NCBI GenBank assembly: GCA_020465985.1
Contig: JAANYP010006886.1
Location: 140,001-204,000 of the forward strand
Reading direction: 5' to 3'
Length of the DNA: 64,000 bases
Source of the DNA: Centrapalus pauciflorus
Taxonomy: Eukaryota > Streptophyta > Magnoliopsida > Asterales > Asteraceae
A program made the translations under genes and the position numbers. Below are positions 55,187 to 64,000 of this stretch, one piece after another. Below the pieces are notes generated by a model. It was not told the DNA's origin. It saw nothing but the letters and a program-made list of their open reading frames with translations, and ran no database searches. Numbering within the stretch: position 1 is the stretch's first letter; each line of letters opens with the position of its first letter.

Positions 55187-56625
55187 TTGTGCGACCCTTT
55201 AGGTTCATCTCAAAATACTAGTATCACTAGGATAACATCTCTAGGGCACTATAGGACCAACACTGAGGGTATCATTGACCCTTCCAAACTAGGTCATCTC
55301 TCATTTACACAGGCCATGGAACTTCTTTCCAATGTGCAACTCCCATCCCCCACTAAACCCTCCTCACCTCCATAAGATTCGAGCCCATCTACACCTTCTT
55401 CACCTTCCACTCAATCTGAACAGTCCGCCCATACTTCTTCACCCATGGATCTTTCCTTAAAGGAATAGCTTTCTGTGCTTTCCAACAAGGTAGATTCTTT
55501 GGACAACTCTATGTCCGAACTGCCTTCTACTACTGCACACTCTGTGTGTGCACACCTTGCAGGATTTCTTGATTTGTTCAAGTTAAACTTTCCACAATCT
55601 GCTTCCCAACCATATTACACCCCACAACTGCTTTCACTCACTACACAACTGCAATAAGTATCCTCCTCACTCAACTCTCTACTATCTCAATAGTAGGGGA
55701 CTCTATGTCCAGTTTGAAAGCTATGTCCCAACAGCTTCCAATTATTACTGAAGCGTGTTCTACTTTTCTACCCTCTATATTAGCCTCTTTGAATACCTTA
55801 GTAATATCCCTATCAAACTCAATGGCATTTGGCCATGTGAATGTGCAAGAGAAACTCAATGTTACTCTTGCACAACTTAAAAGCCTCATGTTCAATGATG
55901 CTGATAGGCTATTCTTTCTGCTATGTTTTCCATTTCCATCTCTCAATCCACTTCTCTTGAAACCTGTGTTAGCCACTTAGCTAAAGTTAAGGAGAACTAG
56001 GATTTCTGCCACTTCCACCTTTCAATCCACTTTTCTTTCTTTTGCTACTCAACCCATTGGATCAGTTCCATTGGGCAAGGCTGGTGTTGAAGGCTCTGTG
56101 ATATCTTCTTCAATTGGGGAAAAGAAGTCTGTCTCAAATGCTAAAGGGGACATTTCATCATTTAAGTCTAAGGGGGAGAAATCTTTAACTCCTTCAAAGG
56201 AGAAATCATCATCAACTGGGCAAGCAACAGGCCCACTAAGAACTTTATCTATCGCAAGTCTAGAAAAAGAAATCATCATCCAAGACTACTGAGCCTACTC
56301 ATGTTGAGCTTCCAAGCACTGCACCATCAAAGGTGGAGGGACTCACACATGAGGCCAAACCTAGCGAAAGAAGACAAGTTATCTTACAATCATCTGAAGA
56401 GGAGGAGGAATTTGAGAGGGAATCATCCACATCAGCCAAAGGAAACGAAAAAGTTGTTGTGGATGTGGAAGCTGAAAGGGAGGTCCAGCTTAAATATGAC
56501 AAGGCCCAAGATAATGAAATGATGATTCCACTTGAGCAATATTATTAGTGAAAACAGATTCAAGTTGAGCTCCTTGAAAGAGCAAAAGGGGAAGTAGTTT
56601 CACTTAAAGCTGCTTAAGTGAATGC
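55187..56625 (+). pseudogene. Plus-strand relic of a B-type third ORF
   Basis: Pieces match the middle of the element B third ORF in order: IDPSKLGHLSFTQAMELLS, then LPSPTKPSSPP; a segment with SVCAHLAGFLDLFKLNF; SKGEKSLTPSKEKSSSTGQ; RRQVILQSSEEEEEFE; VQLKYDKAQDNEMMIPLEQYY; and last VELLERAKGEVVSLKAA. It is broken by many stops and shifts. It is the only B-family fragment here on the plus strand and it has no LTR attached on its left. Confidence 0.75.
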
Positions 56626-58065
56626 TTGGCTTTGCACTAGACTCTCGACTTCTATTTATATTGATTTATACATTATTAGAGGTCTAATAATCTCCCTTTT
56701 GGTTTTTAAATCAATATTTACAATTAAGCACAATTACAGAAGCTTGAGTTACAAGAAATAAAATTTCTAACAATTTCCCTCCTTCTTGTAATCAATGTGT
56801 GTGGTCTATAGAAGTCTTGAGCTTGCAGTAACATGTCTTCGAATAAGATCTTCTTAAGATTGGTGACTACAAAATCTTCTTTTTCTAAACTCTGATCTCT
56901 GACAAGTATACTCTGTTCTTCTTCAAATCATCCTCCCCTTAAATGTTTTAGATTGTTGACTCTCCCATTAGGATCATGAATGCCCTGACTCTCCTCTTGC
57001 ATTAAATAAAGTCTTCTCCCATTAAGATATTTAGCACACATTTCAGCTCAACATATCTCCCCCTCATGATGATCTTGAGAATTTTGATCATCATGGAATC
57101 ACTTCAGCTCTACCCTACGAATGAACAAACTTAACATGTCTTCAATTTTTCCTTCTTTATCGTAGCATATGATTGGAGACTCAGAATGAATATTATAAAC
57201 ACAAAATTAGACACTCTCAACAACTTTCAACATAAGCTCAGACAACTCTCCTTCTCAAATTCAAAATAATTATGTCTCTCCCCCTCCATAGAACAACAAC
57301 ATTCTCTCCCTCCTTACAAAGTATTGAGAACCTGAATGTAATAAAATGAAACAAATTCATTTGCAAGTAATAATCCAGATCCCCATAGGACTTCCATTGC
57401 ACAATAGACATAGTCTATGTGACATACGTTCAACGGTGGCATGTCAATTACACTGGTAGGATTTTCGAATATCATTGTGAATTCTTTATCAAGAAAGGAT
57501 CACACATATTTGTTCCAAATTTATCTCGTTAGACAAGCTTTTTATAGTGAGGCAGACTGTGGACTCTTAGGTGTCCTAGAAAGTGTATAACAATTAAGCT
57601 CTAAACTCAAAGTTAATCAAATGAAGTCAGAGACTGGAAAGGATGTCTTCCTTGTTTCAATATAAAAAATATCCAGGTTTATGTTGATAAAGTATGTGCA
57701 ATTTCTCCGTGTGCATTGAAACAGGAGTCTTTTAAGAGACAACTGAGTAGCTAAGGGGGTTCAATGCATGCGTTACTGAGTCCATGATGTCTTGTTCAAT
57801 ACCTAATTCAAACACATGGAATTTGATAGTAGGTGTAGGATACTGATCAGACTAACACAGTGTCGGTAGGATTGTCATTTCTCAACTAAACTCCATCCGA
57901 CTCACTTTTAATCAAAAAATATATACAATCAGCATAACATTGGAGCTCATGATACATCCCATCTCCTGTCAATAATCCTGCTCCTCAATTTTGTTTATCT
58001 TTCCTCGTCCCTGTTAGCACCCTTTGGTAACTTACACTCCTCAACTAATTGACCTAGGAACTCTC
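56626..58065 (-). repeat. Probable copia 3' fragment, minus strand
   Basis: On the minus strand GGAGGGAAAT followed by TGTTAGAAATTTTATT at about 56780 resembles a polypurine tract and LTR start. To its right are several CTCCCCC tracts (near 57058 and 57280), as in SIRE-type 3' noncoding regions. No coding domain is visible, and the right end abuts element F. Assignment is tentative. Confidence 0.35.
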
Positions 58066-60300
58066 TGTCACACCCCGATATCCTGCTTGGCAACAAGTCA
58101 TGACATCACAGAAACAAAGTCACAATCATAATGAACGACCTCTAAATGGGACGCTTTCAAAATACATAACTTATAACAATTGTTTTATAATAATAGAAAT
58201 AAAAGAGTTCACGAATTATGCAGATTAATATACATGACAAAAATAGATCTAGTTATGCATATAAATCTCCATGTTGTTTGAAATGCCTCGTGACTCGAAA
58301 AAGCTTGTAAAATCTTGACCATTAGCCATGAATGCGATATGTTGCCCTTATGGTCCTGAAATAACATGTTAAATACATCAACAATAATGTTGGTGAGCTC
58401 ATAGGTTTACACGATAAATATACACAACACATGGAAAGCACAAGATTTCATTGAGTTTATAAACATAAACATATCAACAGTTTAAGTATTACCATAAACC
58501 TCATGACCACGAAACTTAAATTTTGATTGCCCAATGTGGTATCCAACACCATAATACCAAGAATTGTCAAATGATTATGCATCCGTTTACATTTGGCACG
58601 ACCAACCCGGATTGGGGCTTCAACCAAAATAGATCTATCCCTAACATTCACGTTTACGATGTAATTAACGATTCATGATTGGGGGCGGTGGTGAAGTAAT
58701 AACCTTATGTAATACATAAAATGATTCAATTACTTGTGTCCATAGAAAAAGTTAAGTATGTATTTTCACCACAAATAATATGATCATACAAAAATAGGTG
58801 CTATGAAACTCACCGTAGTAGTGATGGTAATAGTGATGATCGAGATGTTGACTTGTAACGATGTTCGAAAAGTCTTAACCGAGTCCTAAATGATATGAGA
58901 GACTTGATAAGGACTCTAAATGATAATCTGTATGCATGAGGGATTTTAAGTTTAATCATCCAACATAACAAGTCCATTAAACCCTTTTAAAAAGTTCAAG
59001 TTTTATTTATGGGAATTTCCATTATTTATCAAGGTTTTCACCCTACTTTGAGGCTGTTTTTAGCATAGCTACAAACGATAGACTTTGATATTTTAAATCA
59101 TGAAACTACTATATCTAAGGAATTTTTCAAGATAAAAATGGTCATTTTTTGAGGCGTTTAGGTTAGGGAAATAGTCCGTTAAAAATCACATTTAAGCAAC
59201 AAATGAGCTGTTAGACCTTTCGGTTTGCAAATAGTATTTGGGGTTCAAAACTTTAAATTAAATGATGAAAACTTCCAGATCTTTAGTTAAGACATAGATC
59301 TAAATTCCGGAAAAAGAATCACCTCATTTCGTTAAGTGTTGAGCTAGTTATGATTTTTCAAAGTTGAGGTAATATTTCTGCCGGAAAAATCCGAATTTCA
59401 CAACTTTGCAACGATTTGTGATTCTTGTTGTTTAATCAAAAACCACATGTATAAAAGACCATGAAACATATATATAAACCTTTTATTCAATATATCTATG
59501 CCTACATTGTGTGTTCATACATTTATAAACACATTTGAAGAAACAAACTTTAAAATAAAGACTACTTGTTCATGAACTTTGCTTTAGATGACACTTGTTG
59601 TTTGTGATTATATATTATGCAAGACATATATATGTTTAACTTATATAAAAGAAGTAAATAGGATAGTTTTCACTTACTTTAGTGAAATATGTGAAAACAA
59701 ATGTGTAGAAGGAAGGATCTTGAACTTGTTGCACCTAACACCTTGAATGTTTGAAAAACCATTGAAGAGAACTTTTGTGGTTGAGAGAAGAAAAAATTGA
59801 GAGAGTTTTTCTCTTTCCAAGGTGTGAAGATGAATGAAGAAGTGATCAGCTATTTATAGATGAGATTGGTCTTGCCAAGTGGTTACAAAAGGTTGTAGAA
59901 TGAGTGCATGTCTACCAAAAGGTTGTAAAGCATAAAGGTGCATGGGTTAACAATATAAAATGAATTTCTATGTACTTGCGTTTGTTATGTATTTCTATAA
60001 ATACTTGTTGAATTGAATATACTAGTTTAAAAATATTTTTGTCTTGTATAATTAAAGTTTAAAAATTGTTAATGCGTAATGAATGTTTCTAATTCTAATT
60101 TAATCATGCAACTTACTTAATTCAATTAATCACGTTGTAACGATCAATTTAATTTTTCATTGTTTCATCGCATCACACTGATGAAATTTGTTTCTGTTTT
60201 TGTAAGGTAATTCCTTATCAACTTATTAACATCTTGATTTAATAATAATTACTATTAATTAGGCATCAGATGCTAGTCTGATTTGGTGTTGGTTGTTACA
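58066..60300 (-). repeat. Element F 3' LTR (2235 bp)
   Basis: Minus strand starts TGTAACAACCAACACC at 60300 and ends GGGGTGTGACA at 58066. The TGT(A/C)ACA ends are common in Asteraceae gypsy LTRs (memory). No gene is visible in it. Short open frames inside are not supported. Confidence 0.8.
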
Positions 60301-60313
60301 GTCTCCCCCTGTT
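60301..60313 (-). other. Polypurine tract of element F
   Basis: Minus strand AACAGGGGGAGAC directly before the LTR start TGTAACAACC. Confidence 0.85.
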
Positions 60314-60360
60314 ATGGGAATTTCGCCCCGAAATTTTATCTTGTTTCTTTAGGGGTCTTG

Positions 60361-63300
60361 GTACTCGAGAATAAGTGAGGGTACTTTTGTCTAAACTGGT
60401 CTTCACGTTGCTAAGTGAATTCTGGACCACGTCTAGAATTTCACCTGACTTTAACAATGGCTATGCGACAGTGCTTCAATCTTTTAACCCCATGGTCCAT
60501 GATTTCAACTGGCTCCTCGATGAAGCAAAGTTTATCATCTAGCTGAATTTCTTCCAAAGGAATAAAGAGTGTTTCATCTGACAAACACTTCTTCATATTC
60601 GATACATGGAAGGTATTGTCCACACTGCTAAGCTCCAAGGGTAGATCTAAACGATAGGCTACAGGACCAATTCTCTTTAAAACTTTGAACGACCCAATGT
60701 AATGAGGATTTAGTTTTCCTCATTTCCCAAATCGTATCACGCCCATCCATGGCAAGACTTTTTACAGTACTCTTTCTCCCACTTGAAATTCCAGAAATTT
60801 TTTCCTTACATCTACATAGCTCTTTTGACGATCACGGGCAGCTTTTAGTCGATTCCGTATCTGCATTATCATTTCGGTGGTCTCGAGTATGACTTCTAGG
60901 CCAGTAACCTGACTATCACCAACTTCGGCCCAGCAAATGGGTAATCGACACTTTCGTCCGTACAGTGCCACAAATAGAGCATCCTTATGACTTGTGTGAT
61001 AAGTGTTGTTGTACGAAAACTCCAGTAAAGGAAAATGCATGTCCCATCTTTTTCCAAAAACAATTACACAAGCTCGCAACATATCTTCTAGGGTTTGGAT
61101 CGTCCTTTCACTCTGACCATTGGTCTAAGGGTGATATGTGGTACTCATGTCTAAATTTGTACCCAAAGCTCGTTGTAACGATTGCCAGAATCTGGATGTA
61201 AATCGGCTATCCCTATCTGAAATGATCGACACGGGCACTCCATGTCTGGAGACGAGTTCTTGAGGTAAATTTGAGCCCACTTGTTCATTTTGTCAGTTTC
61301 CTTGAAAGGTAGGAAATGTGCGGAATTTTTCAGGTGACCGTGACTATTATCCAAATAGTGTAATACCCACTAGATATCTTTGGCAATTTTGTGATGCAGT
61401 CCATGGTTATTCGCTCCCACTTCCATTGAGGAATTCCTGGTGTTGCAATCACCCGAATGGTTTTTGATGTTCTGCCTTAACCTTGGAGTGTGTTAAACAC
61501 TTGCTTACATATGTGGCGATATCAGCCTTCATGTTCGGCCACCAGTATAGCTCCTTGAGATCATGATACATTTTGTCAGATCCCGGGTGAACGACATACC
61601 TTGACTTGTGTCCTTCAACCATTACCAGCTTTCTTACTCCTTCAAAGTTTTGTAACCAGATTCGGTTCACGAACTATCAGTTCCCATTAGCCCTTATCTC
61701 AAACTATTTATCCATGCCTCTCAGGGCTTCATGTTTCACATTTCCTCCTTAATAACTTCCATTTGTGCATTATGAATTAGGGAAGGAAGATTACTTGAAT
61801 GGTCATGATTAGGGCTCGTACCCTAAATGGCTTACATTGTTTCTTTCGTCTCAGGGCATCGACAACTACATTAGCCTTTCCCGGGTGATAACGAATCTCA
61901 CAATCGTAATCACTCACTAATTCCATCCTTCAGCGTTGCCTCGTGTTCAATTTCTTCTGGTTCAAGATATGTTAGAAGCTCTTATGATCTGTATATACGG
62001 TACAATTTGTACCATACAAATAATGCCTTCAAATCTTAAGGACAAAGACTACTGCTCCCAGCTCCAAATCATGTGTTGTATAATTCACTTTATGAGTCTT
62101 GAGTTGTCGTGAAGCATAAGCTATGACCTTATCTTTCTGCATCAACACACATCCCAGACCATTGTGTGAAGCCACAAACTAGGCGCGCTACACCGTTTGT
62201 GCTTTAACAGCTGAAATGCTATCTCCTGATCATCGCCCCAATTGTACATAATGTTCTTTCTGATCAATTCCGTCGACAATCTTTGAGAAGGTTTCGATGA
62301 TTCGCCTATAATAACCAGCAAGTCTTAGAAACTGGCATATCTCTGTGAGGGTTCTAGGAGTTGACCAATTCTTGAATGCTTCGATCTTTGCAAGGAATTT
62401 CAGTTCTCTTAGACAAAACTCACCCTTAGAAAGCATGGCATACAGTTGTTCTTTCTCCAACAACTCCAAAATCAACATCAAAGTGTTGCTTGTGCTCTTC
62501 CTTGTTTCGTGAGTAGATTAAGATGTCGTCTATGAAGACAATCACAAATTTGTCTAAGTATGGCTTGCACACACGATTCATCAGGTCCATGAATACTGCT
62601 TGCGCATTGGTTAATCCAAACCACATCACTTGGAATTCATAATGACCGTAATGAGTTCTAAAGGTTGTCTTCAGAATATCTTCCTCGCAGACCCTGACCT
62701 GATGATATCTAGACCTCACGTCGATTTTTGAATAGAAGCTCGATCCTTGGAGTCAGTCAAACAAGTCATCGATTCTTGGGATTGGTTACTGGTTCTTTAT
62801 GGTTAGCTTGTTTAGTTCCCAGTAATTGATGCACATTCTGAACGTTCCATCCTTTTTTTTATAAACAAAACTAGAGCTCCCCAAGGTGAGGAACTCGATT
62901 TCATAAATCCTTTATCCAACAGCTCCTGTAGCTGGTTGGATAATTCTTACATTTCTGATGGGGCCAAACGGTATGGTGCTTGAGCGACTATTGCAGCAAC
63001 AGGCACTAGGTGAATTTGGAATTCAACTTGCCTTGCTGGCGGGAGTCCATGCAAATCTTTAGGAAAGACATTGGGGTAATCATAGACAACAAGAATATCT
63101 TCAAGCCGCTTGTCCTTCGGCTCCTTCTCTGTCATGTGGACTAAGATCGCTTGACAACCCTTTCGTAGACACTTCAGGGTACTAATGCTAGAGATGACGC
63201 TTACTTTGGTGTTTCTTCTTTCGCCTTGGATGGGCAGGACCTTTTTATTGGCTAAGGGTATGCACACCATCTTCTTGTCGCACACGATTTTCACACGGTT

Positions 63301-63560
63301 TTTCGATATGCCTATGACCACGTCGACACTTCCGAGTTTGACGGGGATCAAGTGTATCTAAAATAGTTGACCTACTAGTTCTAATGTGCATCCTCGAATT
63401 ATGTTATATGCTTTAAGTGTCTTACCATCAGCAACCTCTATAGCATAAGTGGCATATAATTGGGTAAGAGTGGCATTAATCCGCTTGCTAAACTTAGTAG
63501 ATAAAAATACTCCTATCAATTCCAGTATCAAACAGTATAAATGCATAAGTATTGTTGAGA
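60361..63560 (-). pseudogene. pol: Element F pol, heavily degenerate
   Basis: From 5' to 3' on the minus strand: protease with LFDTGIDRSIF (DTG triad; about 63500-63535, usual next residue Ala or Ser replaced by Ile); linker to LPPARQVEFQIHLVP (about 63000-63050); RT with TTFRTHYGHYEFQVMWFGLT and FIDDILIYS (about 62510-62680); tether and RNase H remains (62480-61700); integrase zinc-binding part with HPGSDKMYHDLKELYWWPNM (about 61500-61600); core remains to FSYNNTYHTSHKDALF (61030); and the integrase C-terminal/chromodomain region with NTFHVSNMKKCL and IEEPVEIMD, then NSRRGPEF with two TGG codons turned to stops. The chromodomain-type tail places it among chromoviruses. Confidence 0.85.
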
Positions 63561-64000
63561 AGGAATGTACCCGTGACCACGTCGGGGTTTTGTCTAGCTT
63601 CTCCACTTCCCATGACAAAGGCTCTTCCTTGAGCTCCTATGTTATTCCTCAACTTTAGGCAATCTTTTCTGAAATGCCCCGTATTCCCACATTCAAAACA
63701 CCCCTTCTGGGGTCCGTTGTTAGTCCTAGAGTTGGAAACTTTGCAGTCCTTGGTCAGGTGACCTTGCCTTTTAAATTTACGCAGGGGTTTGTACATTGGC
63801 CGTTGTGGTGGTAGTTACACTTGCTGCAATAGGGCTTGTTGCCAGTGTACCTTTTCTTCAATTCGTACCCTGCCACGTAGGCCTTTATCGTCTCTTGCTT
63901 CTTTTGGTGTTGCCCTGCATTCCATCCAGGGCGGTCTTCCCACTTTCGTTTGTGGTCACCACTCTTTGTCGCCACTGCCCATTGGCGTACCACCTATTCC
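63494..64000 (-). pseudogene. gag: Element F gag C-terminal region, partial
   Basis: Nucleocapsid end of gypsy gag in several frames. CSKCNYHHNGQC, then KRQGHLTKDCKV and CFECGNTGHFRKDCLKL form a row of zinc knuckles, preceded by a basic stretch (KRKWEDRPGWN). The start of gag is outside the window. Confidence 0.82.

Larger units (their letters stand above)
58066..64000 (-). mobile_element. Element F: 3' part of a Ty3/gypsy chromovirus (Tekay-like)
   Basis: Minus-strand element leaving the window on the right. A 2235-bp LTR is followed by a polypurine tract, then, in gypsy order, integrase with chromodomain-type tail, RNase H, RT, protease and gag. Nearly every domain is broken by stops or frameshifts, so it is old. 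The bases left of the LTR are CTCTC. The matching duplication would lie outside the window. Confidence 0.88.

Noticed and set aside
1..64000. CRISPR arrays, rRNA, tRNA genes, prokaryotic operons
   Set aside because: None seen. The tRNA-like matches are only primer-binding sites, and the repeats are LTRs or simple sequence.

Overview
This window is plant nuclear DNA made almost entirely of nested LTR retrotransposons plus debris of host genes. I found no intact cellular gene. The plant is probably an Asteraceae species, perhaps lettuce-like. That rests on the style of the SIRE-type Ty1/copia elements with a third ORF, on the Tekay-type Ty3/gypsy element, and on CTCGGCGAGTT-type palindromes near 36.5 kb. 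It is a judgement from memory, not a database result.

Layout. (1) 1-20875: element B, an old minus-strand SIRE-like copia in pieces. It is split by element A (462-13877, minus strand, 13.4 kb, 636-bp LTRs, TSD ATACA). A paralogous empty site is preserved at about 20341-20390. B also carries a junction to an A-family LTR fragment and a second copy of its own 3' end. (2) 20876-35020: minus-strand host-gene debris. A kinesin-4-like motor end and neck (32809-33562) is followed by KEA1/KEA2-type K+ efflux antiporter exons (32365 down to 20882). The KEA intron is split by element C (21269-31971, plus strand, TSD AGTAG). (3) 35021-37345: anonymous, gypsy-LTR-like DNA. (4) 37346-51680: element E, an old degenerate copia (TSD CTATC), containing the younger element D (39207-48417, plus strand, TSD GTTTC), a close relative of C. 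(5) 51686-58065: AT-rich DNA, a tandem repeat, a plus-strand relic of a B-type third ORF, and a copia 3' fragment. (6) 58066-64000: 3' part of a minus-strand Ty3/gypsy chromovirus F with a 2.2-kb LTR.

How the parts work together. A, C and D share the plan LTR, gag, pol (PR-IN-RT-RH), third ORF, LTR. Their gag and pol are separated by a stop codon lying within or beside a branch-point-like ACTAA motif and followed by TGTGCAG. In each of the three elements, an in-phase GTAAG donor sits upstream. Removing that intron would fuse Gag to Pol in frame, and in D the unspliced frames do not match. This conserved splice arrangement is the most interesting signal I see. The third ORFs (A 1005 codons intact, C 916 codons, D and B broken) share an N-terminal domain with a YPRF core. 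Three of them have promoter- or leader-like sequence upstream, and A has a splice acceptor just before its ATG.

Relative ages come from LTR differences counted by eye: A about 0.8%, C and D about 1.7%, E about 3%. These agree with the nesting order. All frames, splice sites and boundaries were read by eye without alignment software.
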